NCBI GenBank assembly: GCA_013178165.1
Contig: JABLXG010000019.1
Location: forward strand, 1-64,000
Direction: 5' to 3'
Length of the DNA: 64,000 nt
Origin: Anaerolineae bacterium
GTDB taxonomy: Bacteria; Chloroflexota; Anaerolineae; Aggregatilineales; Ch27
The notes under the pieces are model-generated. The model was not told the origin of the DNA. It searched no databases and saw only the letters and a list, made by a program, of their open reading frames with translations. A program made the position numbers and the translations under genes. Position 1 is the stretch's first letter. Each line of letters opens with the position of its first letter. Positions 36,498-44,083 of the stretch are shown in pieces.

Positions 36498-37495
36498 CGG
36501 ACGGATACGAGCGGGAATCTGGCGTGAGGGCATGGTTGACCGCCTGGGGAATGCGCCTGCTGGCCGGGCTGACGCTGCTGGTGTTCTCCGAACTGGTGTG
36601 GCTGAGCCATGACCTGTTGGCTGTGGAAGCCGGAACGTGGGCGACCCTGGCGGCTCTCTACCTGCTGCTGGGGGCGCTGGTGGTTGACCTGTTGGCGCGC
36701 TTCCGGGTGGGGGAGTTGTTCGGGTGGCTGGCAGTGGCCGGGCTGTACGGCCTGTTGCAGGGCGCGCTGGTGACCGCGACGGCGTTTCAGAGTCTGCCTT
36801 TCAGTCTGGTGACGCGCCCGCTGGGGCTGCACACGCTGGGAAGCGGGATGCTGGGGCTGGCTTTTGTGTACTGGCAGCTACGCGGCGGCTGGACGGCCCG
36901 GCGCGCCGTGCTTCTGGCGGCGGGCGGACTGGCCTGGGGCGTGTGGGTGCGCTGGTCGCCGCTGTTGCCAGCGGGGAGCTTCCCGGTGCCAGCGTTCCCG
37001 CTGGCGGCGGCAGTGGCTGGCGGTGGGCTGGCCGTCCTGGGCGGGCTGGCCCGGCTGGTCAGGCGGCTGGACGTACAACCGGCGGATTATTGTCTGCACC
37101 CCTGGGAATGGCTGCTGGTTGCCGCGGGGTTGCTGGCGGCCTTCTGGCGGGCTGCTGGCCTGGCGGAGATAGGCATTGCTGAAGCGGCGATTCTGGGCGG
37201 CCTGGCGGGCTATCTCCTCGTGCTGCTCTTCCTGCTGCGAGGGGAAGCGCGGGTTCCGTTTTTGGAGCGCGCTTTACCAAAGCAGGGGGGTGGCGGGCAG
37301 GTGCTGGTGCTCGCTGTGGTGATCTGGCTGGCAGCGGGCTGGCTGGGGTATGCGCTGCCGGGTGCAGGGCCGGATGGCCTGCCCCTGCGCGCCCTGACGA
37401 CCGGGCTGACCCTGTTCGGGATTCTGTGGCTGCCCGCCCTGTCAGTGGCGCTGGGACTGCGCATTTTCACCCGCCTGTTCCGCGAAGGAGGGTAG
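36494..37495 (+). CDS. Polytopic membrane protein of unknown function
   Basis: 333 residues made almost entirely of hydrophobic helices, about ten in number, rich in Leu, Gly, Ala and Trp (for example AGLTLLVFSELVWLSHDLLA and WLLVAAGLLAAFWRAAGLA). It starts in an ATGA overlap with the methyltransferase gene, with AGGAGG immediately upstream. No transporter signature was seen. Membrane-enzyme or lipid-handling roles are possible given the coupled methyltransferase, but this is speculation. Confidence 0.6.
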   Translation: MTDGYERESGVRAWLTAWGMRLLAGLTLLVFSELVWLSHDLLAVEAGTWATLAALYLLLGALVVDLLARFRVGELFGWLAVAGLYGLLQGALVTATAFQSLPFSLVTRPLGLHTLGSGMLGLAFVYWQLRGGWTARRAVLLAAGGLAWGVWVRWSPLLPAGSFPVPAFPLAAAVAGGGLAVLGGLARLVRRLDVQPADYCLHPWEWLLVAAGLLAAFWRAAGLAEIGIAEAAILGGLAGYLLVLLFLLRGEARVPFLERALPKQGGGGQVLVLAVVIWLAAGWLGYALPGAGPDGLPLRALTTGLTLFGILWLPALSVALGLRIFTRLFREGG

Positions 37496-37501
37496 ACACC
37501 A

Positions 37502-37987
37502 ATGGACATTATCCTGCAGTTACAGGCAGGCGCGGAACTGGTGCTGGCCGGGATTCTGAGTATGTTGATCGGCCTGGATCGGGAACGGCGTCACCGCCCC
37601 GCCGGGATGCGCACCCATATGCTGGTCGGCATCGGCGCCTGTCTTTTCACCGTGCTTTCCATGCACGCTTTCCCCGGCGATGATTCGAGCCGTGTGGCAG
37701 CCAACATCGTGACCGGCGTCGGCTTTCTGGGCGCGGGGACGATCATCCAGCACAAGCGTGATGTCTTTGACCTGACAACAGCGGCCAGCATCTGGGCGGT
37801 AGCGGCGGTGGGCATGGCGGTTGGGTCGGGCTTCTGGTTCCTGGCGATCCTGGCCACGCTGATCATCTGGACGGTGCTGGCCGTGTTGCGCCGTTTCCAG
37901 GCCAAGGATGATGACTGGCGGCGCTACTCCCGGCCCGGTACGCCTGCTCAGGGACGCCCATCAGTCGCCGACCGGGAGCAGCAATAG
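37502..37987 (+). CDS. MgtC/SapB family inner-membrane protein
   Basis: 161 residues with four to five TM helices. Family motifs are clear: ILSMLIGLDRERRHRPAGMR and the NIVTGVGFLGAGTIIQ segment of the MgtC core, then LTTAASIWAVAAVGMAVG. MgtC proteins modulate growth in low magnesium, partly through F-type ATPase or phosphate uptake; the short form lacking the C-terminal ACT-like domain is seen here. GAAGGAGG lies about 10 nt before the ATG, 6 nt after the previous stop. Confidence 0.88.
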   Translation: MDIILQLQAGAELVLAGILSMLIGLDRERRHRPAGMRTHMLVGIGACLFTVLSMHAFPGDDSSRVAANIVTGVGFLGAGTIIQHKRDVFDLTTAASIWAVAAVGMAVGSGFWFLAILATLIIWTVLAVLRRFQAKDDDWRRYSRPGTPAQGRPSVADREQQ

Positions 37988-37989
37988 CC

Positions 37990-38028
37990 GGCGGATGGCA
38001 ACCGGCCAGTGTCCCGTAGCCATCCGCC
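37990..38028. terminator. Weak hairpin between convergent genes
   Basis: Perfect 10-bp stem GGCGGATGGC/GCCATCCGCC with a 19-nt loop and no T-run. It lies between the convergent mgtC-like and htrA-like genes, so a termination role is plausible but unproven. Confidence 0.35.
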
Positions 38029-38095
38029 AGAACTGGCTCTCCGGGTGTCCGCTGGCAGGATTCCAGCGTGTCCAGCAATTCCGGGGATCATCAGC

Positions 38096-39244
38096 CTAAC
38101 GCTCCCCTACCACCAGGGGGACTTCCAGCGTTTCACCGCCGCGGCTGATGGTGACCGTGACTTTGTCGCCGGGGCGGGTATTGCTCTCCAGGTAGAGCGT
38201 TAGCTCATCGCGGGAGCGGATCGGCTGGCCATTGATGGCGATGATGGTGTCGCCGCCGCGGAAGATCGTGCCCCGGTAGGTGCGTTCAATGGTGGCAGCT
38301 TGCAAGCCAGCCTGGGCCGCGCTGCCGCCGCGCTGGATGTCGACGATCAGCAGGCCGTGTTGTGGCCCACTGGCCGCCGGGCGTACCTCATAGCCCAGTT
38401 CGACGGCGGTCAGGCCCAGCGAGGGATGCGGGTAACGCCCCTGCGCGATCAGGGCCGGGACAACGCGGCTGATGATCTCGATCGGCACGGCGAAACCGAT
38501 GCCTACCGAGCCACCGGAAGGTGACTGGATACTGGTATTGATCCCGATCACCTGACCACGTGTGTTGAGCAGCGGGCCGCCGGAATTGCCGGGGTTGATG
38601 GCTGCGTCCGTCTGAATCACATTGCCCACCAGTAGCCCTGACGCCGATTCGATGGTGCGGCCCAGTGCGCTGATGACGCCGGTGGTGAGCGTCTGATCCA
38701 GCCCGAACGGGTTGCCGATGGCCAGCACAGTCTGGCCGACGCGCAGGACGGCGTCCGTCGCCAGGGGCAGCGGTGCGGCGCTGACTGCCGCTGCATCGAC
38801 GCTGATCACCGCCAGATCGTAGTATTCATCTGCGCCGACCAGTGTCGCCGGTAGCGACGTGCCATCGGCCAGCAAGACCTCGACTTCCTCGGCCCCTTCG
38901 ACCACGTGCCAGTTGGTCACGATATGCCCCTGGGTATCATAGACGAAGCCAGAGCCGGTGCCTTCCTGGGGTACAATGCCGCGCCAGAAGTCCATAACCC
39001 GGCTGCGGCTGGTGATGTGTACCACGGAAGGGCTGGCCATTTCGTAAATCGCGCCGGTGATCGCTTCCTGAGCATCAACCAGCGCCAGCAGGTTGGGGTC
39101 CAGCGTGGGCAGGGGGGTGGCAGCGACCTGAGCGGTGACGGAGGGTGGCGGCGTTCCCACTGTCCCCAGCAGGTAACCGCTGATCAGTCCGGCGACCAGC
39201 AGCACGCCGCCCAGTAACAGTCGCAAGCAGGTTGTATGTCTCAT
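38096..39244 (-). CDS. HtrA/DegP-type trypsin-like serine protease with PDZ domain
   Basis: 382 residues. An N-terminal signal anchor (LLLGGVLLVAGLISGYLLG) leads to a trypsin-like domain with the full triad: His in VTNWHVVEGAE, Asp in YYDLAVISVD and Ser in INPGNSGGPLLN. One C-terminal PDZ domain (~270-375) ends LEVPLVVGER. The family degrades or refolds damaged extracytoplasmic proteins. Start: ATG 39244 has AGGAG 7 nt upstream and leads directly into the signal anchor; in-frame ATGs upstream would add a non-signal extension. A TATGAT (39275-39270) is a possible -10. It is divergent from the RNA leader and DUF6062 gene. Confidence 0.9.
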   Translation of the reverse strand: MRHTTCLRLLLGGVLLVAGLISGYLLGTVGTPPPSVTAQVAATPLPTLDPNLLALVDAQEAITGAIYEMASPSVVHITSRSRVMDFWRGIVPQEGTGSGFVYDTQGHIVTNWHVVEGAEEVEVLLADGTSLPATLVGADEYYDLAVISVDAAAVSAAPLPLATDAVLRVGQTVLAIGNPFGLDQTLTTGVISALGRTIESASGLLVGNVIQTDAAINPGNSGGPLLNTRGQVIGINTSIQSPSGGSVGIGFAVPIEIISRVVPALIAQGRYPHPSLGLTAVELGYEVRPAASGPQHGLLIVDIQRGGSAAQAGLQAATIERTYRGTIFRGGDTIIAINGQPIRSRDELTLYLESNTRPGDKVTVTISRGGETLEVPLVVGER

Positions 39245-39320
39245 CTTGCGCTCCTTTTCCCATACCCGAATCATACCGCGGATGGTGATGAGTGGGCGGT
39301 GCATACAGGGAACTGGCGTT

Positions 39321-39349
39321 TTGACAGACCTGCCGGGAAGCGCCATAAT
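39321..39349 (+). promoter_or_regulatory. Strong sigma70 promoter for an RNA leader
   Basis: TTGACA (39321-39326), exactly 17 bp, CATAAT (39344-39349). Predicted start near 39356, giving a transcript that reaches a terminator before the DUF6062 gene. Confidence 0.75.
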
Positions 39350-39355
39350 TCAAGC

Positions 39356-39468
39356 AGATCAACCACATCAGCAGCGATGAGGCTCGCTAGAGTCGAGGCT
39401 TCTCGACCGAAATGTCTTCCGGACTAATAGCCTCTACCCCGCGACTGGGCGGACGGTAGGGGCTTTTT
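39356..39468 (+). ncRNA. Putative attenuator leader or small RNA upstream of the DUF6062 gene
   Basis: About 113 nt between a strong promoter and a rho-independent terminator. A 6-bp hairpin GTCGAG-GCTT-CTCGAC lies at 39392-39407. GAGGCT (39379-39384) can pair with AGCCTC (39429-39434), which is also the left arm of the terminator, so the two pairings exclude each other, as in riboswitches and attenuators. It matches no riboswitch or T-box consensus I know. A free-standing small RNA is the alternative. Confidence 0.5.
39429..39468 (+). terminator. Terminator inside the leader
   Basis: Ten-bp stem AGCCTCTACC (39429-39438) with GGTAGGGGCT (39455-39464), one G-T pair, followed by TTTTT. It ends 53 bp before the downstream start codon, so expression of that gene needs read-through. 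Confidence 0.75.
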
Positions 39469-39521
39469 GTATCGGAAGTCGCGACCGGTGCCGGATTTTT
39501 TCTGCCTCTATGGAGGCCACC

Positions 39522-40247
39522 GTGGTCACACCTTTCACCTATTTCGATCTGGTTGACGCCTTCACGCAACCGGGATGCGCGATCTGCCATCTGCTCCAGC
39601 GGGATGCCGAGCGTTCGCTGGACGCCCTGCTGTATGAGTACGTCAACGATCCTGAGGTGCGCGCCGCCTTCCGCGCTCGTCGGGGCCTGTGCAACGAACA
39701 TAGCTGGCAGCTGGCCAGCCATACGGGCAACCTTCTGGGGATCGTCCTGCTCTATCGCGGGGTGATCGATGAGGTGCTGACGGCTTTCAGGCAGACGCTG
39801 CCGCAACCCCCGCCAGCGGAGGATGCATCCGTCGGCTGGCTCCGTAACCTGCCCAGACAGGCTATCCACGCCCTGAACCGGGCTTTGCAGCCCGTCAGGA
39901 AGTGCACGATCTGTGAGTCCCTGGCCGGGGCGGAAGGGCAGTACCTGCAGGTTCTGAGCGAGTATGCCACTGACGAGAAGCTCCTTAAAGCCTACCGGGA
40001 GTCTGATGGGTTATGTTTGCCTCATTTCCGGAAGATGCTCAAGACCACTCAAACGCTGGATCGATCGGCACTCCTGGTTAGCGTGCAATATTCGATCTGG
40101 TCACGCCTGTACGCCGACCTGCAGGAGTTCATCGACAAGAGCGACTACCGGCGGATCAGCGAAGCCAAAGGCGTCGAGGGCGACAGCTGGCGGCGGGCCA
40201 TCCGCGGCACGGCGGGCGAAGAGGGTGTGTTCGGCAAGGATACCTGA
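39522..40247 (+). CDS. DUF6062-family Cys-rich protein, copy 2
   Basis: 241 residues, paralogue of the 19509 gene. It conserves QPGCAICHLLQRDAE with RRGLCNEHSW, then KCTICESLAG with GLCLPHFRKML, and the terminal GDSWRRAIRGTAGEEGVFG. The two CxxC plus C-x-x-H sets suggest metal or cofactor binding; the role is unknown. Start: GTG 39522 lies 5 nt after GGAGG (39512-39516), and from here the N-terminus aligns residue for residue with the paralogue. The in-frame ATG at 39510 overlaps that site and would add four residues. It is controlled by the leader with the internal terminator, whereas copy 1 sits in the recD2 operon. Confidence 0.78.
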   Translation: MVTPFTYFDLVDAFTQPGCAICHLLQRDAERSLDALLYEYVNDPEVRAAFRARRGLCNEHSWQLASHTGNLLGIVLLYRGVIDEVLTAFRQTLPQPPPAEDASVGWLRNLPRQAIHALNRALQPVRKCTICESLAGAEGQYLQVLSEYATDEKLLKAYRESDGLCLPHFRKMLKTTQTLDRSALLVSVQYSIWSRLYADLQEFIDKSDYRRISEAKGVEGDSWRRAIRGTAGEEGVFGKDT

Positions 40248-40297
40248 CGTAGATCCGTTACCCCTGAGGACAGTATACCAAGCAGAGTGCACGACCC

Positions 40298-40894
40298 ATG
40301 AACCATCTGATATCATCTTCTGAACCCCTGCCAACTGGCAATGATCCTGGCTTTAAGTCGCTTACTGATGATTTTGAGCGCACCTTCTTTGAGGGAGACG
40401 AGCAAATCCATCTACAGGTCACGCTCATGCGGGAGACCGGAGAAACCATCCGCCCGGTCATTGAAGAAAACGGCTGGAAGATCAACGACGGCCTGATCAT
40501 CCTGCTGACAACCGGCATGGCTTATCGGCGGGCGGAACGCGCCCTGCAGGTGGCCCAAGGGATCGATGACCTGTCAAAGGAGGATGTTAGAAAACTGCTT
40601 GAGCGTTTGGCCGTCATTGAAGCGCGTTACGCCTCCATCAAGAATTTTGCCTTCAGCATCATGCGGGACCACCGGACGCTGGAGATGCGCTTTACCCCTC
40701 TGGAGATCAAACACCGTGCATTCAAGAACATGCTATGGCCGCTGCAGGAGGAGAACGAAGCGCTGAAAAAAGAAGTAATCCGGCTGAAAGCCGCGCTGAC
40801 AGCCCCGATCCAGGATTTTCCACTCCCTCCTGTCCAATCTTTGCACGTCCCCTGGTGGCGTCGGGTATTCAACTGCTTGAGCGGCCACCAATGA
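40298..40894 (+). CDS. Coiled-coil protein of unknown function
   Basis: 198 residues, soluble and strongly helical. A central block (QVTLMRETGETIRPVIEENG, then AERALQVAQGIDDLSKEDVR) is followed by a charged coiled coil (LQEENEALKKEVIRLKAALT), then a Pro-rich stretch and WWRRVFNCL at the end, which could sit on the membrane surface. No family was recognised. It lies 50 bp after the DUF6062 gene and 30 bp before the target duplication of an ISAs1 element, so its own downstream region has been split off. Confidence 0.5.
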   Translation: MNHLISSSEPLPTGNDPGFKSLTDDFERTFFEGDEQIHLQVTLMRETGETIRPVIEENGWKINDGLIILLTTGMAYRRAERALQVAQGIDDLSKEDVRKLLERLAVIEARYASIKNFAFSIMRDHRTLEMRFTPLEIKHRAFKNMLWPLQEENEALKKEVIRLKAALTAPIQDFPLPPVQSLHVPWWRRVFNCLSGHQ

Positions 40895-40950
40895 GATCAG
40901 GGTAACCCCGACCAGTCAAAGTTCCTTCCGCACCACGGCTGTTGCAAAGT

Positions 40951-41114
40951 CCGGTAGTGTATCTTTCGCGGTTGAAATTCAGATGCCGGTTGAAGGTTGC
41001 CCATCTAAGCACCAAATCGCATGTGTATTTTCTCTCAAAATGACACGCGACTTCATTCTGTTGCAGGAACATGAAAACCATTCCACGAATTTCAACCGAA
41101 AAGGATACAGTACC
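40951..41114. repeat. MITE-like element nested in the ISAs1 left end
   Basis: The ~164-bp segment is bounded by imperfect inverted repeats of about 28 bp: GGTAGTGTATC...CGGTTGAAATTC (40953-40980) and its complement (41087-41114), with a perfect 12-bp inner match CGGTTGAAATTC. CAAAGT occurs on both sides (40945-40950 and 41115-41120), a possible target duplication. No coding capacity. Removing it leaves an IS leader of about 90 bp, normal for this family. Confidence 0.55.
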
Positions 41115-41192
41115 CAAAGTTCCAAGACAAAAAGGCCTTTCCTGGTTAAGGTAGTGTTGTGCGCCACGAACCCTGCACCAGGAAAGGTCAAC

Positions 41193-42368
41193 ATGGACTA
41201 TACCATAGCCGGAAGCGGACAGATAGAGGCACTTTGCGGGGAGGTAGGCGGGCTCTATGAGCGACTGAAGGAGTTAAAGGATCGGCGGGACCGGCGCGGG
41301 GTACGCTATCCGTTGGCGGCGGTGCTGATGATCATGGTGTTAGCCAAGCTTTCGGGAGAAGATGAAGCGCGGGGGATAGCGGAGTGGGCGAAGTGGCGGG
41401 CCAAGCTCTTGGCGAAGGCGCTGGGGCTCAAACGGGAGAGCATGCCCCATCACACGACCTACAGTCGGATTATAGGGCAGGCGGTGGAGGTGGAGCAGTT
41501 CGAGGCGGTGGTACGGGAATACTTCAGCCGCCACCAGCCGGCCGAGGCTCACATTGCGCTGGACGGCAAAGCCATGCGGGGGACGATCGAGCCAGGACAC
41601 ACCCAAGGGGTGCATCTGCTGGCTGCCTATCTGCCAGCGGTGGGGGTCGTGGTGGGACAAAGTGCAGTGGCCAGCAAGGAAAACGAAATTGTGGTTGCCC
41701 CTGCGCTGTTGGCCAGTCTGGACTTGCACGATGCCGTGGTGAGTGGGGATGCCCTGTTGGCTCAGCGGAGCTTATCGAGCCAGATAGTGGCGGCAGGGGG
41801 AAACTATCTGTAGATCGTCAAGGACAACCAGCCGCATTTGCTGGCGGACCTCGAGCGCCTGTTTGCCCCCGAAAGCTGCTTGCCAGGCCATGGCCCGCTG
41901 CCCGTCGATTTCGCCCGTGCCAGCACCCTGGACAAAGCGCATGGGCGGCTGGAACGGCGTACTCTGACGGCCAGCAGCCTGCTCCAGGGCTACAGCCAGT
42001 GGCCCCATCTGGCTCAGGTGTTCCAGCTTGAACGGCAAACCCTCACCCTCCGCAGTGGCCACCTCACCTATGAAGTCGTCTACGGCGTAACCAGTCTCTC
42101 TCGCGCCCAGGCCTCGCCGAACCGCCTCCTTCACCTGGTCCGTCGTCATTGGGGAATCGAAAACGAGGCTCATTACTCCCGTGATGTGACCTTCAAGGAA
42201 GACCGCTGTCGCTTAAAGACGGGCTGCGCCGCTCATGTCATGGCGATCCTCAACAATCTGACCCTGGGGCTCATCCGGTTGTTGAAGTTCGACTTCATTC
42301 CCCAAGCACGCCGCTTCTTCAATGCTCGGCTCGACCTGGCGCTTGACCTGCTTCTGGCTCCTCCCTGA
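41193..42368 (+). pseudogene. ISAs1-family transposase, interrupted by an in-frame stop
   Basis: The frame is continuous from ATG 41193 to TGA 42368 except for one TAG at 41811-41813, in GGNYL-stop-IVKDNQPHLL. Family members have a Trp or Leu codon here (TGG or TTG), so one substitution explains it. Before the stop: DRRGVRYPLAAVLMIMVLAK, HIALDGKAMRG (first Asp) and VSGDALLAQ (second Asp). After it: HWGIENEAHYSRDVTFKED, which contains the last acidic residue. GGAAAGG precedes the ATG. Transposase would be inactive unless the stop is suppressed. Confidence 0.88.
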
Positions 42369-42405
42369 CAACTTTGCAACAGCCGTGCCTTCCGCACCAC
42401 GGATG

Positions 42406-42434
42406 TTGCAGCCCGGCCCAACCCATGCCACAAT
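42406..42434 (+). promoter_or_regulatory. Candidate promoter of the DUF3048 gene
   Basis: TTGCAG (42406-42411), 17 bp, CACAAT (42429-42434), 47 bp before the start codon. The -35 lies only 18 bp from the end of the ISAs1 element. Confidence 0.5.
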
Positions 42435-42481
42435 CATCGGGCCTGACGGCCTGTCCACCTGCCCAATAAGGACGACCGACC

Positions 42482-43600
42482 ATGCGTTCGTGGTTCTCAC
42501 TGCTTCTGCTCAGTCTGCTGCTCGCCGCCTGCATCCCGCCGGGCCTTGCCCGGCTGCTGCCCCCGGCGGCGACGGTTGCTGCAACCACCACACCTGTCCC
42601 GCCCACGTCCACACCTGGCCCAACGCCAGAAGGCGGGGCGGGGCCGTACATCTTCCCGCCGGGCATCAACCCGCTGACTGGCCTGCCCCTTGACGATCCT
42701 GCCCGCCTGACCCTGCGCCCGGTGGCCGTCAAAATCTCCAATGCACCGCCGCTGGTCCGCCCGCAGGATGGCATCGGCCAGGCGGATGTCGTCTTTGAAC
42801 ATTACGCGGAAGGCGGTCTGACGCGTTTTACTGCCGTGTTCCTCAGCCAGCTGCCGCGCCGGGTAGGATCGGTGCGCAGCGCCCGGCTGATCGACGTGGA
42901 AATCCCGGAGATGTTCGAGAGTTACCTGGTCTACGCCGGTTCCAGCGGCGGCGTGCGCGAGCGGATCGAAGCCAGTCAGTTCGCGGAGCGGGCCTTTTAC
43001 GGCGTAGAGGTCGGCCCGCCTGCCTACTACCGCGACGAGGCCATCCCTATCCCGCATAACCTGTTCGCCGACCTGGTGGCCGTCCACGATCTGGCCGCCC
43101 GGCGGGGCGTCAACACGCCGCCCGCCCCCAACTACAGCGCTCTGGCCTTCTCCCCGGCGCCGCCTTTCCCCGGCGAGCCGGCGACCAGCATCGACCTGCG
43201 GTATAACGCCTCCGGCGTCTACTGGCAATACAACTCCCAGGATGGACTGTACTACCGCTGGAGCGATGGCCAGCCGCACTTCGACCGGACGCTGAACCGC
43301 CAGGTCAGCGCCGCCAACGTGGTCGTGCTGTACGTCCACCATGTCGAAGACCCGACCATCGTCGAGAGCGAATCGGCGGGGCACCAGAGCTTCTCCATCC
43401 AGATCCAGTTCTGGGGTGCGGGCGATGCGCTGGTCTTCCGCGATGGGCAGGTATACCGTGCCCGCTGGGAACGGCCCATCGAGCATTACTACGACATGTT
43501 TGTGCTGCGCGACGAGCGTGGCGAGGTTATGCGCCTCAAGCCTGGCGTGACGTTCTTCCAGTTTGTCCCGCTGGATTTCGACGCCCTGACCTGGGAGTAA
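42482..43600 (+). CDS. DUF3048 (YerB-like) lipoprotein
   Basis: 372 residues. A lipoprotein signal peptide ends at LLLAAC with the lipobox Cys at residue 17, followed by a Pro/Thr-rich stalk (~20-55). The DUF3048 domain begins at INPLTGLP and contains RPVAVKISNAP, GIGQADVVFEHYAEGGLTRF, RVGSVRSARLIDVEI and the GSSGGV loop; the C-terminal domain ends LKPGVTFFQFVPLDF. The family is anchored on the outer face of the cytoplasmic membrane; its biochemical role is unknown. AGGA lies a few bases upstream of the ATG. The gene starts 95 bp after the ISAs1 element, which inserted upstream of its promoter. Confidence 0.85.
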   Translation: MRSWFSLLLLSLLLAACIPPGLARLLPPAATVAATTTPVPPTSTPGPTPEGGAGPYIFPPGINPLTGLPLDDPARLTLRPVAVKISNAPPLVRPQDGIGQADVVFEHYAEGGLTRFTAVFLSQLPRRVGSVRSARLIDVEIPEMFESYLVYAGSSGGVRERIEASQFAERAFYGVEVGPPAYYRDEAIPIPHNLFADLVAVHDLAARRGVNTPPAPNYSALAFSPAPPFPGEPATSIDLRYNASGVYWQYNSQDGLYYRWSDGQPHFDRTLNRQVSAANVVVLYVHHVEDPTIVESESAGHQSFSIQIQFWGAGDALVFRDGQVYRARWERPIEHYYDMFVLRDERGEVMRLKPGVTFFQFVPLDFDALTWE

Positions 43601-43605
43601 CCGCC

Positions 43606-43776
43606 GATTTGCGCCCGCAGCATCTCACCCTCGGCGCCGATCCCGGCCAGGGGAAGGGCTGGCGGCTGGCCAACCCGTGCCGCCTGCCGGAGCCAATCCC
43701 AATGAGCGGCGCGCGCGGCCTGTATGACCTGCTGGAAGCGATCGCGACGGCGATACGGCGGCAACTTGGCCTGTGA
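43606..43776 (+). pseudogene. Remnant resembling the end of an ASCH-domain protein
   Basis: A frame directly after the DUF3048 stop reads LTLGADPGQGKGWRLANPCR, then LPEPIPMSGARGLYDLL, and ends at TGA 43774-43776. The W-x-L-x-N-x-x-x-LPEPIP-x-x-G-x-x-GL pattern is typical of the last third of ASCH RNA-binding domains. No convincing start codon or ribosome-binding site exists, and the N-terminal two thirds are missing, so it looks like a decayed fragment. Confidence 0.35.
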
Positions 43777-43960
43777 GCCTGCCCCGCCTGGAACCCTGTT
43801 TTCCCCTCAAGCGTCTTCATGGTGATGGAACCTGCTCGGTATGCTGCCTGCCAGCCGGTAGCCGGGGCTGCTTTTGTGCTTGTTACCCGCAACGCTGCCC
43901 GGATGTTTAACGTATTACACGGCAGGGAAACACACAGTCAGATAAGAGGGGAAACAGCGG

Positions 43961-44074
43961 ATGTCGTTCGCCAACAACCGCAAGTCATTCAGCCTGATTC
44001 TGTTGCTGGTGAGCGTTTTGCTCTCCGTGGGTCTGTTGCTCAGCGTGGCGGCGCAGGCCGGGGTGGGCCTGTAG
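43961..44074 (+). CDS. 37-residue membrane microprotein
   Basis: ATG 43961 with GAGGGG about 10 nt upstream. The product is a short polar head (MSFANNRKSFS) and a single hydrophobic helix (LILLLVSVLLSVGLLLSV) with a short AAQAGVGL tail. It stands alone between the ASCH remnant and the convergent kinase gene. No family was recognised; single-helix proteins of this size are often stress- or complex-associated. A second, unrelated microprotein is at 61627. Confidence 0.5.
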   Translation: MSFANNRKSFSLILLLVSVLLSVGLLLSVAAQAGVGL

Positions 44075-44083
44075 TCGGGCGCG

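Larger units (their letters stand above)
40934..42387 (+). mobile_element. ISAs1-family insertion sequence, 1454 bp
   Basis: Perfect 17-bp inverted repeats CACGGCTGTTGCAAAGT (40934-40950) and its complement (42371-42387). They are flanked by a 10-bp target duplication CCTTCCGCAC at 40924-40933 and 42388-42397. The transposase, repeat length and duplication length fit ISAs1. The copy carries a disrupted transposase and a nested repeat near its left end. Confidence 0.92.

Noticed and set aside
39356-39468. Known riboswitch class (fluoride, SAM, purine, cyclic-di-GMP, guanidine, T-box)
   Set aside because: Diagnostic loops of each class were looked for by eye and not found; kept as an unassigned leader.
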